Assembly (NCBI GenBank): GCA_022494885.1
Contig: JAGVSM010001328.1
Span: 1 to 64,000, forward strand
Reading direction: 5' to 3'
Length of the DNA: 64,000 nucleotides
Source of the DNA: Micrasema longulum
Lineage: Eukaryota; Arthropoda; Insecta; Trichoptera; Brachycentridae
Below the pieces are notes generated by a model. That model was given only the letters and a program-made list of their open reading frames with translations, did not search any database and was not told the DNA's origin. Shown here in pieces: positions 44,264 through 55,615 of the stretch; position 1 is the stretch's first letter; every line of letters begins with the position of its first letter. The translations under genes were made by a program, and so were the position numbers.

Positions 44264-45163
44264 CGAGGTGTGTTCATAAAATAACAGGAGTTTTTCAATT
44301 TTGCAGGTTTGCAGAGTCTGAGTGTCAATTTTTTTATATTTGCTATGTTGGTATACATGCCCCTGAAGCATGCTAAAATTTTAAGCTGTATTCATTGTTC
44401 ACTTTGTCTCTGTGTTTGGCGTGCTCGGCGATTTTCGTCTTGGCGATCCAGAATGCCTGCATTGGGACGATTGAGCCTTAGTTTCAACGTCATATCCGTA
44501 AAACCATGTTTCGCCACCTGTTATAACACATTTCAGTAATTTTGCATCGTCGTCGACTTCATTTAGTGACACCTGAGCGACTTCCGTCCGCCGCTGTTTT
44601 TGTTTGAAATTCAAAAATTTTGGAACAAACTATGCTGCCACGCGTTTCATACCCAAAACATTTGAAAAAAATTCATGGCATGAGCCAATCGATATGCCAA
44701 CATCATCAGCAACTTCTCTTATTGTGATTCGGCGATCATTCATAACCATTTCATTAATTTTTTCCATGTTTTCATCGGTTGCTAATGTGCTGGGGCGTCC
44801 GGGCCGTTCGTCATCTTTAACATCTTCACGGCTATCTTGGAAACGCTTATACCACTTGTAAACTCTTGTTTTACACATAGCAGACTCACCATAGACCTTT
44901 GTTAACATTTCACACACTTTACTTAATTTTTTTACACAAAATTTGATAAAAACTCATTGATCCGTTTAAAAAAAAAAGAAAATCGCCGAGCTCATAAAAA
45001 CACGTCTAACCTTAACGGCTGCCACAGACAAAGTAAGCAATGAATACAGCTGAAAAATTTTGCATACTTCGGGGGCATGTATACCAACATAGTAAATATT
45101 TAAAAATTGACAATCGGATTCTCCAAACCCACAAAATTCCCGTTATTTTCTGAACACACCTCA
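44264..45163 (-). mobile_element. Mariner derivative with long inverted repeats
   Basis: Ends CGAGGTGTGTTCA (left) and TGAGGTGTGTTCA (right, reversed), flanked by TA at 44262-44263 and 45164-45165; 900 bp. The minus strand encodes the transposase N-terminal half (VYKWYKRFQDSREDVKDDER, GRPSTLATDENM, ITGGETWFYGYD). The C-terminal half is missing. Instead, about 150-170 bp inside the left end (to about 44434) is an inverted copy of the right end (from about 44980). Confidence 0.85.
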
Positions 45164-45294
45164 TACCTATTCTTTAATTCTTGTCTCTTGATTTTTACTA
45201 CCATATTCCTTTCTCGAAGAGGTTCATCCCATTTAAATATTGCGATGGCTACTACATAACCTTTGTTTTTAATTTTGTATTCTTAAGCTATGGT

Positions 45295-45440
45295 TTTCTG
45301 AGAAAGCGGTGCCGTTATCTAGCGGACATGATATGCCGTTATGCGGCGGGCGTAACAAGACGGCCGCCTTAAGGGTGACCAGAGATCAATTTAAGGAGAA
45401 AGGTGCCGTTATCTAGCGGCCGTGATCACCTAAATTATTA
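45295..45440 (+). repeat. Dispersed repeat R2 copy
   Basis: gctatggttttctgagaaag and ggtgccgttatctagcgg (twice), ending ttattaacttatttttataa. Related copies: about 46260-46410 (-), 59765-59935 (+) and 60110-60240 (-). Class unknown. Confidence 0.55.
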
Positions 45441-45454
45441 ACTTATTTTTATAA

Positions 45455-45660
45455 AACTGCAGAACTCAGCAGAATCGTAGAAGGGAGGCACCTATCTCCG
45501 AGAGGCGAGCCCAATGGATAGGTCACATTATACGCCATGAGGGTCTCCTGCGTGACTGCGTCTTTAAACTGCGTCTCATATACCAAGTTGAAGAGGGCTG
45601 CAGAGAATAGAGACCAATGGAGGACGAGATGCAGGGCTTTGCTGCAAACCAATCTCCAAG
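45455..45660 (+). mobile_element. LINE C-terminal scrap
   Basis: The plus frame reads RRAQWIGHIIRHEGLLRDCV, the common W-[FI]-GH-RHEGLL ending of insect LINE ORF2. A stop follows near 45610. Confidence 0.55.
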
Positions 45661-45742
45661 ATTAAAACTGCTAAGAAAAAATTGACTTGGCAATTTGAGT
45701 AGGTATATTTTGAAAATAAGGAGTCATCCGAAGTCAAAAACT

Positions 45743-46140
45743 ATTAACATATTACAACAGAGATGAAGAACATTTAAGACAAAGTAATATAGAAGACTAG
45801 GCATCTACAGGGCTTATGACTTGTCAATGGCTGGTTTAAGTGGCCACTTTACACACTGTGTAACTAACACCATTCTGCCCATATTTAGACATCTATATTC
45901 CTTCAATTCTTTCATCTGTTGATGTTTGTGAAGTTAAAGAGCTGAAACCTTTATTTATGCGGGTGAGATTCATCTGCCATTGACAGGTTATAAGCCCTGT
46001 AGATGCCTAGACTTCTATATTACTTTGTCTTAAATATTCTTCAGGGAGTTGAATCCAGTCCTTGTCTACAAAAGTTTGGACAAACTCAGAATATTGTCGA
46101 AAACTATTGTTCGGAGGAGAGTAAGATGTTTAAAAATCAT
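45743..46140 (+). repeat. Dispersed repeat R1, long copy
   Basis: The best full copy in the window, the partner of 37921-38318. It contains an internal partial inverted copy (the acagggcttat block appears forward near 45808 and reversed near 45990), so each long copy is itself partly palindromic. Confidence 0.75.
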
Positions 46141-46259
46141 ATTACACAATGTGCATTTCAAGGTTTAGCACAAATTTTATGATTTTCGTACAAAAAATGA
46201 AAATTTCTCCATTTTCAGACACAAAAATGCTCACAGATACATGAAAAAAAAACATTCCA

Positions 46260-46410
46260 AAACTGCTTTAGTGACTGTCCGGAAAATGAAGGCACCGCTG
46301 TTTGAAGTTCTGCTCACAATCAACGCACTCTAGGAGACTTGCAACATTTTAATGATATCATCCACCGCTGCGCGACGGCTCCGCTTTCTTAGGAAACCAT
46401 AGATTGAGTT
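46260..46410 (-). repeat. Dispersed repeat R2 copy
   Basis: The reverse strand reads ctatggtttcctaagaaagc and agcggtggatga, as in 59765-59935. Confidence 0.5.
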
Positions 46411-46555
46411 ATTTACGCAAATATTTCAATTGTGAGGCCATTCCTAAAAGTTGTAAATAATTGTGCTAGAAAATAATTAAGTTGGGGTAGAGCGGGGTTC
46501 GAATCCCTGATCTGTAGGACCGCAACACTACCACAAGACCACAATTCTTTTCTTT
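46411..46555 (-). repeat. SINE family 2 copy
   Basis: Minus strand: a tRNA-like head ending in GGGATTCGAACCCC, then CTCTACCCCAACTTAATTA. The same order occurs in the copies at 4.7 and 52.75 kb. It lies just beyond the Herp stop codon. Confidence 0.55.
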
Positions 46556-46812
46556 TCCATAGTTATGTCTGTAATCAACACTTTTATGCATTTAATAGAC
46601 TGTCCTAAAATGATTTCACATGGTTGTTTACGCGGCCATCATCGACTCAATCCAATACCATACCCCCTAGATTATTTAATACCGACCGACCCCTTGATTT
46701 GACCGATGACGACAATCAGTTCACGGATTCAGAATCACACAATACCACCGAGATTCTTCGAGTGATATATTTTATCTTTGGAAAGGTCTCTTTACTATTA
46801 GATATATGTTGA

Positions 46813-49800
46813 TTAAATGGCGTTCGGGGCATCTGGGAGGAGAGAGGTGAGGAATGATGTAATTACGGTCCAAGTAATGGCGAGATAGGAGGGCTGTGTC
46901 TCCTGCACCACCATTTGATCAGCAGCCTGGTTATTTGTATTGACAGGAGCCTCATCTATTGGTTGGTTTTCTGTGTTATTCGCGGGTTGTTCTACGTTGG
47001 GTTGCTCCCCGTTATTGTTGTCGACGCGGGGGGCGTTGTTGTTGTTGTTGACATTCTCCACATTGTTGTTTTGAACCAGCGAATGGAAGTAGCGAATCTG
47101 GTATCTGAAATGTAAAAAAAAAGGGATCATTCTATTTGTGCTGGAGCTATTTGTTAAAGAGGTACTTGTGAACTTCTGGAAATCTGAAGATGAAATCAGG
47201 TCACAGCTAAATATACAGACATGATCTGCGGGAAGGATAAATTATGTTGGGCCAACCACTCACTCGAAGCTAGCTCACAGGACCTTACCTTCCTGGCTAC
47301 TAAGTTCTCCAATCATCTTCGGATAGCCATAAAGAGCTACACAAGTGGAAACGTATTTAAGAAGAAGACTAATGGAAATTTTCTATATTATGCACACAAC
47401 AATCCGTGAAATGAAATATTATTAGGCGTACAACTTTGCTTCCGCCGTTTTCCTGTAGATGGCTATAGCGGTAGGTAGTGGTCGAAATAAATAGATCATA
47501 TACGTCGTGCAATCAATTTGGGCATCTGTCAACATAACCTCAGAGAAACATTAGTCGATTTGTGTCGGCATCATAAAGTTACTCTCAATTGAAAATGTCG
47601 ATACTATCAAATATTTATGGCGAGGTCGCTATGAGTGAAAGAATGTGATTTGAATGTGGTTTCAACGCTTCAAGAACAGTGATTTACTGCCATTAAGTAA
47701 GTATAAGGCGAAGATTATGGCCTCAGAACATTAGGTATGAGGTGGTTCGATTTCAAAATTAACATTGAAATTTTTTTATTTAAATTTTTTTGTTTTTTTT
47801 ACAATAAACATAAGAGGTAAAACAGAGTATTTAAAAATAAAGCATAATTAGATAGCAATGAAATACATATTAATAGTAAACAAAAAATCCCACAATAGCA
47901 TGGCCTGTTCATGGGTATACAAGAAAGTGTTCATGAATTTTTGCTCCTATAATAAATAATGGACAGTTATAATATTTTTGTGTATTCCAAGAACAGATAC
48001 GGCAGCCTCCTATAACAAGCGTTTTGAGGAGTGGACCTAACTTGGATAGGAGAGGATAGCAATAGGGTCTCCTGAAGGAATCTGGTGATGTCCACATGCT
48101 TCACATAGGAGCGAATGTAGAAAAAAAAGAAGAACTGTTTTTTAGGGTTTAAAAAAATTCTAATTGACTTTTATAAAATGAAACCTATCATTCATTATTC
48201 TTTGTTTCAGTATACGTTTTTTTATACTGGTTACGCCACATTAACACCTTCACTAGGATGAGGCATTCAAATTTATTTGCTACCTACGAGGCCCTGGTTA
48301 AGATGTTGCATTTGCCTACCGTGGGTACCGATATTGTCCCAACGCCAGAATAACAACTGAACTGATCATGTGGTCTTTATATTCTCACCGCGATCGCAAA
48401 GAAAATATTTTGCGATCAATAATTGATTAAATCCACCGTGTTGTGTAATCGTCAAGTGCCCCTCCTTCTTGACCACGAGATCTGATCTGATCCTGACTGC
48501 TGCGACAGAAGTTCCAGACAATAAGGGTGCCGGAACCCAGAGTAAGGTAGGCAATTGCAGTCATTGTATTTAGGGTTCTGTGGCAAAGCAAATAAAGGAT
48601 AACGCATTCCGTGAACCAGCAATTCGAGCGTTCATCTGCTAATGGGCAAGAAGCGCGTTAACATACGGTATTTGCACGGAATGTATCCGCCATGGTGAAC
48701 GAGTGTCGAATGTTTTTTTCATAAATTTGCACGAGTTAAATGAATATATGACTGTTTTGGCTGGCTATACTGCGAGAGGTAAGTAATGAGCCGAGGAAGT
48801 GACTTACAAGTATATGAGGAAGGCTGTCACAAGCACCAGTAGGAAGCGCAGTGGGCTGGAGTAGAAGTAGATGACTGTGAACATGACACAAGCTCGGCTG
48901 GCCGTGTAGAACCAGTCTAGCCAATCACGGGGTTCTGGGTCAACTTCTGCCGGAGGCTCAGGAGGCGGAGCTTGCGGGGCCTATAGACAAAATTAAATTA
49001 ATAATAATAGAGTCTTTATTCAATAAAATACACATATTATTACAATATTAATACATTATAAAAAGAGAAACCGAAAGTATTAAAACATAAATTTTGTCCC
49101 AATAAACTATTGAATAATAGTTTGCTCAGACAAAATTTTTAATTAAGATTCAAATAAAAGTAAAAGAGTACAGTCGTAATTTTGTACACATAAAATAATG
49201 TACATATATTATTTTGTATTAAGAAAGACAAAAAAATTATAGAACAAAATAAATAAAAAATTTCAATTCATATCTAAAACACGTAAATTGAAAATTAAAA
49301 CTACCTATTAAAATTAAGATCCTAAATATGTTAATAAAATAAGAAAGAAAGAAAAGAAAAGGTTAAAAAGAAAATAGTAAAAATGTAAAACATTTAAGTT
49401 TGTAAGTGAAAATTCTCGATGGAAGTTCATTGTAATTTATTATATAAATAAAACACGGGTGATACTTTAATCCACAAATTTGGAATATCCAGTGACCGGT
49501 TTCATCGCTTTCGCGACATCTTTGAGACTGGTATCTTTATTAAAGAGTTAAATGTATTTATACAAAACAGAGGTAAGGATAGATAATTCAAAGTTATATG
49601 TAAGTAAATTAAATAAAGTTATTTTTATCTTAAGGATCATTATCAACAAATTTTCTTTAGGTTAACTAATTGATTAGTTAAAAAATTGTAGGTACACGTT
49701 TCAGCCACACGTTACACATTTATTGTTTGGAGAACTTGAATAAAAGAGATGTATAGTTACCGGTTGATTATTTTCTACTGGTGGTGGGTTGTTTACTGTG

Positions 49801-52800
49801 GTAGCAGTTTGCATTCTGAAAAAAAAAACATGTTTTTCAAATACAACCATAATAAAGCTGAAAATTATTTTGAAGACAGCCCAAATTACAAACCCAGCCT
49901 TACTTAACCGCCATACCTATACGAACGTACGTGATACATCCTCGATATTATCGCCCGAACGCAACAAGCCGTATCCCGTATGTCCAGGTACAAAAAAGTA
50001 TACCCGCAACCACAAGAACATTTGTCCGAGTCCGAGTCGCCCTACGTATACGAATATGTTATACGGCAAGTTTAGTATTTTTATTCATTTTGAGGTCAGT
50101 CGAAGTTAACGGATGTGTTCGTGTTTTGTTTGTATGAGGAAGGAATCGCTAAAAAGTAATTATTTACAAGCCTCTTCATATTTAGCAGTTCACCTTGAAA
50201 GTGTAATGGAAAAATGGCACAAGGAAAGGTGTTGGTGTTGATGATTGGTATGAAATATTTATTTCAAAAACTGTTTTTACACCAGAATATTTCATAGTCC
50301 CTGGACTGATACCTGAAGAGTAAGACTGATCATCTTACCTTCATGTAACAAAAATGATCAAGATAAGCTGCGATTGATTTAGGTGCAGAAAGAGAATGAT
50401 GGTGAGTATTCTCATTTGTTTATTGCATTTTTTTTTCATTTAAAATTGTATTTTTATATTTGTAAACTATTTATAACCTCTGTATATGTAAAAGCCCTTT
50501 GGGCGTTAATGAATAATTTAATTTTTGCATTTTTGATTTATTTATTCTATGCTAATATGTTTCAGCCAAATTTTGATTTATTTTTGAAAGGTTTTTCGTT
50601 ATCTGTCAAAGTAATTTTGTCAAAGGAAATGTATTAAACAATTTGGTAGAGAAACAATCCTGGCACCTTTGACCAAATGTTGTGTCAAAGGGAGGAATAT
50701 TGACAGTGATATTATTTCTTGAACAAATTATTATTATTAATAATACACTAGTAGCTATTAAGCTGATGCGTGTATATCAAGTGTACAAGTGTACATGGTT
50801 ATTAAACATTATACATTGCTGTGTGCATCTAGTTAACATTCACTGAACTAGCACCAATCACTTTCTCGGGAAGGCCTTTCCATTTCTCCACAACTCGGTT
50901 TGTCAGGAAGTTCTTCCTGGGGTTGGATGAGAAGGAGGTAGTGTTGAGTTTCAATGAATGACCTCTGAGATGGCGGTTTTTATTCATAGTGAACGTTGAT
51001 TTCAACTGGGGTACATTATATTGCTCAGTTAAGATTTTGAATGTTTCAATCGAGTCACCACGCTGCCTCCGCTCTTCCAGTGAACTTAACCCGAGCTCCC
51101 TTAAGCGGTCCTCGTATGATTTATTTCTTAGAGAAACTACCATTTTAGTTGCTCTTCTCTGGACTTTCTCCAACAACTCAATGTCTTTTTAAAAATAGGG
51201 ACTCCAGATTTGGTAGGCATACTCCATGAGTCCCGGTGATGTGTAGCTAGTACACATTGCGTCTAACAACTAGATATCTTTATAAATATAATAAATATTG
51301 GGTTTAGATTTTCAGTATTCCTCCATTACACATTTACGTATCGACTGAAATAAAATGTATTTTATCGGAAATCGGGGATAAATTACAAATATCATCAAAA
51401 GTATACTCACAGTATACCAATTACACCTGGCGTTACACGTCCACTACATGTCCAGTCACGTAGTCCAGTACAAGCTACTTAGTAGCTCTTGGGAAGTTGG
51501 AGCGGGTGCACATTTCACCCGAGTCATTAGCGATGCCCAATGGTTTTTTCATGTTTTCAGCAGTTAGATTAGAAATATCATCATCTTTGAATTAAATTAT
51601 AGTTAATTTAAGCCATTCCCTATAAACATTCCATTTTTCCCCTTTTAAATCTCTTATTTTTTTTATGTGTAGTGACTACAGAGCACCGTAACGCGTGGGT
51701 GTTTTTAGGACAGTAAGAGAAAGGTTACGTATAAGAGGAAATTGGTGCGTTTGACAATTTGGATAATATGTGATTACCATTTAAGATCACAAGTAATCAC
51801 AACTCCGAGATCTTTTTGTGACAATAAAGCAGTAATATTGAAAATGATACTCACGCTTGACTATAGAACTGCATGTACTGGGCCTGCATATGTTGCATCC
51901 ACGCCATCTGCGCGGCCGCGAGAGCCACAGGGTCATTCATCTGCATCGGCACTGCGCCCAGGTTGTTCTGCCCGACTTGGTAGCCGGTATTCCTCCACGC
52001 ATTCCTATCGTTGTTCTCGGACTGCACCCTCTGCACGAACTGCATATCCTGGGGGTAATAAAGACGAGGTTCATTCTGTTCGTTCTGCTGCCGCCAGTAG
52101 TTCTCGGTAGTCTGGTTCGGGTGAGAATCGTTGACGTTTCTGTGTCGCAGCCCACTGGGAGTCGCTTCGCTTTCATTCAGTTGAGGCGCAGGGGTGCCTT
52201 TGGTTTCCGAGTTCATGGCGGGGGTCTTGGATTGTCTGACCTGAGGTACCGCGCAGACTAAATGGACGGTGTGAATATCCTGGCCTTCGTATCTGCGCAG
52301 AACATCCTTCAACACGACAGAGTCTGTAAGAAGCTGGCCCGAGTATATGAGTTTTTGTTCCTCTTGTTTCTGAAATAAAAATATATTTACAATTTTCATT
52401 TGTTTTAATCAAATAAGATCATACAGTAATAAATAATACAGTAATAAGTATAATAAGCAGCCATGATCATTTGATACATGAAGTCATAATGATCAGTCTT
52501 ATGCCTAAGGACCACTCCAGGGACTATAAAATTTTACAGTGAAAATCACGTAATATTAGATAACAATATTTTGAGTATGTCCAAATGCTTGTAGACAGGC
52601 TGGACTTCCTTCCTAGGGAGTTATTAAGATCTAAATTTTTTACAGTGAGTCTTGATCATTTAATACACAACGTCTCAACTCAACACGGGACTTTTAATTC
52701 CATGTGATTTGCTGTCTGTTAATATTAAATTGTTGCAAAATCTGCTTTATATGAGATGCAGTGTCGAGGACTCACAGATCAAAGGCTCGAGGTTCGAGCC

Positions 52801-55615
52801 CTACTCTACCACAATTTGGTTCCTATTTTCTAAATGTGTGATACTTACAACTCATTTAAAATTTAATGGCCCCCAAATTGAGTAAACTATAAGAACTCGA
52901 TACAGAAATTGGGCCTAAGGCCTGTTGCTACGCATTGCAAAAAAAATTATTGACGAACGACAATAGTACACGTTCTTTTAACACAAGATAAAACCTCACT
53001 ACGGTATAATTTATTATAATACCCAACAGCACATAGCAAGCTATTGAAATGCCACATACAAAATGATAATTTGAACAAAATACATAGCAAGTGTGTGTGT
53101 ACCTGTGATTTAAATTAGATAGGGACAAAACACATATGTGACGCACACACACAGACATTTACATAATGTTATCACGTAGCGGTTTTGTTTTGTTGATAAC
53201 ACAATAATAAATATTACATATTGTCCATATACAGATAAACCCTCTAAATAACTCCATTTTGAGAAAACAATGTGAAAATGCAGTTACATGTTATTTTTTG
53301 AGCTTTATCAACTGATAACATCCTACAACAGAGATGAAGAACATTTTAGAGAAGGGAATATGGAAATCAAGGCATTTACAGGGCCTTATGACCTGTGATT
53401 GCCTGGTTTAAGTGGCCACTTCACACACTGCGTAACATTTGCCATTATTTGCCAATTATTGAAGATCCATATTTCTTCAATTCTTGCATCTGGTTATTTT
53501 AGTGAAGTTAAAGAGCTGAAACCTTTATTCTTGCGAAGAGATTTATCTGATCAAATTATTTCACATACTAGGCAACACTTGAAAACAATTTTTAGATTTT
53601 TCTCAGTATAGGCACTTGGAGGGTTTTATCAATATTAAATTAATCTTAAAATCAATGAGGAACGTCAGCCCTTTGGGAATTTGTTTTTATTTTTTATTTA
53701 TTTTTAAATTTTTTTGCTTTTTTTTACAATATGCAATAAGAGGTAAAACAGAGAGTTTTACACATCATCAAAGATCACACACATTTACATAATATTACAA
53801 ATATCAAGTACCTATACTTATCTATGAGGCATTAAAATTAGGTTAACGAGACTATAATTTATTGTTGATTATCAATACAATATGATTTAAATGTATATTT
53901 TCACATACACTGGAGTATTTATTTGGTGGAAAATGTTTGGCTTAGAGTAAATTTAATCTTTAAACGTAAAATCGAGTTATTGGATCGTTATTCTAAATTC
54001 CGAAATAAATTGATAAAAAATAAGATTTATTGTAGTAATATGGTTGACATTAAAAACCACAGGAAAACAAATGCCGATTATTGCAAATATATGTAAATAC
54101 AAAGTATTGCATCAATTAAAGAAAAGATCAAAGTCTATTACTTAGGCTGAAAAATAAGTTTTTACTGCCAAGATTTGAAGTGTTATAAATTAATGTCAGT
54201 CAGAGATGATTTTTTTATTTAAATGAACATAAATATAAAATAAAAACAAAAATATCATAATTAACAATATATAAGTTTACATATTATTATTCAACACGAT
54301 ACAATTTTTTAAGTGAGCAGACTAGAGGTAAAACGGATATCAGGTAACGATCCGGCCTACTTTTACATCTGGCCGCAAACCGGGTAGTAGCTTAATATCT
54401 GGCAGATACCCATAAATTGCAAAAAATTCATGTAATCGACGCCACTAGATTAGAAAATGGAAGTAACCCTCATTATTTGAAAAATTGTCTTTTTTGCATA
54501 AAAACGCTCGCCAGTATGCAGACTATGAAATGGCCTAGTGTGAAAAAACCCTTTTAATGAAATATTTCATATCAACCATGTCGGAAATCGAACCCGAGAC
54601 CTCTTGCATGGTAGGCAAATGCGCTGACCATTACACCACGAGGTTGATTTATGACACATTATGTATATTGTTAATTATAAGTTTGAAATAATTTTTAGTC
54701 TAGTATTACGGATCTATTATATTATCCCGTATTATTGTATATATGACTGTAGATTTCAATAAATAAAAAAATCATAGAATTATTTATGGTTTTTCACTCT
54801 GCCCTGCTTAGAGTTTTTAGGTCTGCCAGGAAATATCTCAGTCTTAATTTCTTTGGTAACAAGTTGTCTTCTTTCAAGCAATCACCGAAATAAATTCAAC
54901 TACCTTCCCATCAAACTCTTCCTCTTCAAACTCTCCCTCTTCCATTCCTACCTAGTTCAATTTTGCTTCCCCTCTTCCTTTATGTTATTTCAATAATCTT
55001 ATATTGTTGTAATTTAACCATAATGTAAAAAAAAACTTTCATATCATCGGCCTAACTTGTAAAACTCGTAAATCTCAAACTGACTTGTTTTCAGGGGAGA
55101 GAAAAAAACAGTATTTACTTTAGTAGTGAAGTTTTTTCTATCCATTTAAAAAAAAATAATGCAGCGCAGTACGGATATAGAAGTTTCACACACATATAGA
55201 TTATTTGAAGCCCTCACAGAAAACGCTCAAGTATCATTTTATTCCATTTGCGGATTTATGAGATTTACAAGTTAGGGTGATGATACATATTATGTATCCT
55301 TAAAAATACCTACTGGGCGTATATAAAAATAAATAAATATTCCTGTATTCACCCTGTTATGGGCATATTAAGACTGATTGATTGAGGTTCTCTATCTCTG
55401 CTGAAATAGCTTTCATTCTGATAAACTCCTGAGTATTAAATCTTATTACGAATTGTTAGTAAAATATAAATGTAACTTACGGGTTTGAGAGGATAAACTT
55501 CTGATAAATGGCCTTTAAGCTCTTGAATTGTCCAGGTCAGTTGACATTTAATCTTTTGATCTTCGATTTGTTGATTCGGTGCTTTGACAATGAGTGTCAC
55601 AGGTAAACCTTCCAT
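46813..55615 (-). CDS. HERPUD: Herp (HERPUD-like) ER-membrane ubiquitin-like protein
   Basis: Five coding exons on the minus strand: 55615-55481, 52369-51855, 49815-49761, 48980-48808 and 47104-46813 (stop TAA 46815-46813). They total 1170 nt, 389 aa; human HERPUD1 is 391. Introns show gtaag/gtgag/gtaac donors and cag/tag acceptors, with phases 0, 2, 0, 2. Residues 4-85 form a ubiquitin-like domain (VTLIVKAPNQQ, then LIYSGQLLTD). The middle is Gln/Asn/Met-rich. RDWLDW at 253-258 precedes a hydrophobic hairpin (about 259-295, IYFYSSPLRFLLVLV), and the C-terminus ends SLLPDAPNAI, as in vertebrate Herp. Family knowledge: Herp sits in the ER membrane, binds the Hrd1 ligase complex and supports ER-associated degradation; it is a classic unfolded-protein-response target. 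The introns hold a LINE tail, SINEs, an R1 repeat and a mariner 5' end. Whether it equals HERPUD1 or HERPUD2 is not decided; insects usually have one gene. Confidence 0.95.
47405..47715 (+). mobile_element. Mariner 5' end, truncated (Herp intron 4)
   Basis: A TA-flanked start ttaggcgtacaactttgctt leads into a leader and a frame MSILSNIYGEVAMSERM then stop. This matches the layout at the 5' end of a mariner transposon, with the start of a transposase. Nothing of the catalytic part remains. Confidence 0.5.
47716..48807. other. Herp intron 4 remainder
   Basis: Contains a T-rich tail-like stretch at 47770-47835 that recurs at 53680-53760 (aataagaggtaaaacagag). No coding feature. Confidence 0.4.
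48981..49760. other. Herp intron 3
   Basis: AT-rich. gtgaccggtttcatcgcttt followed by catctttgagactggtatct (49490-49545) recurs at 60740-60785, a small dispersed retroelement tail. Confidence 0.45.
50285..50345 (+). repeat. SINE family 1 body fragment
   Basis: ctggactgatacctgaagag and aagactgatcatcttacctt match 5387-5430. Confidence 0.5.
50825..51240 (-). mobile_element. CR1/L2-like LINE RT C-terminus (Herp intron 2)
   Basis: Minus frame 51176-50829 (115 codons): LEKVQRRATKMVVSLRNKSY, RLRELGLSSLEERRQRGD and a PRKNFLTNRVVEKWKGLPE ending. Upstream MEYAYQIWSPYF continues past a stop. Inserted in the same orientation as Herp. Confidence 0.75.
51241..51854. other. Herp intron 2, upstream part
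   Basis: No further element recognised between the LINE scrap and the exon 2 donor. Confidence 0.4.
52460..52560 (-). repeat. SINE family 1 body fragment
   Basis: gatcagtcttatgcctaagg and ccagggactataaaatttta are the reverse of the block at 50290-50345. Confidence 0.5.
52745..52885 (+). repeat. SINE family 2 copy (Herp intron 1)
   Basis: B box GAGGTTCGAGCCC, then ctactctaccacaatttggt, tcctattttctaa and ttacaactcattt, shared with the copies at 4.7 and 46.4 kb. Confidence 0.6.
53316..53570 (+). repeat. Dispersed repeat R1 copy (Herp intron 1)
   Basis: acaacagagatgaagaacat through gaagttaaagagctgaaacc. An open frame (53399-53611) crosses it but has no recognised domain. Confidence 0.6.
53640..54555. 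other. Herp intron 1, AT-rich, no supported feature
   Basis: Only the T-rich, aataagaggtaaaacagag-containing tail at 53690-53760 recurs elsewhere (47770-47835). Confidence 0.4.
54560..54650 (-). repeat. tRNA-derived SINE head, family 1 (Herp intron 1)
   Basis: Minus strand: CTCGTGGTGTAATGGTCAGC (A box), a TTGC-loop-GCAA arm and GGGTTCGATTTCC (B box). It resembles tRNA-Gly/Val, but there is no good acceptor stem, so this is a SINE rather than a tRNA gene. Confidence 0.65.
54651..55474. other. Herp intron 1 proximal part
   Basis: No element recognised. Confidence 0.4.

Noticed and set aside
46624..47115. Plus-strand ORFs over the Herp last exon and 3' UTR
   Set aside because: Antisense to Herp exon 5; no independent support.
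49789..50137. Overlapping ORFs in Herp intron 2
   Set aside because: GC-richer patch with Arg/Thr-rich frames but no recognisable family and no splice evidence; it overlaps the small Herp exon 3 on the other strand.
51742..52261. Plus-strand ORFs of 122 and 134 codons
   Set aside because: They are antisense shadows of Herp exon 2, which carries clear homology on the minus strand.
54560..54650. Functional tRNA gene
   Set aside because: A and B boxes and an anticodon-like arm are present, but the acceptor stem does not pair and the sequence is a dispersed SINE head.
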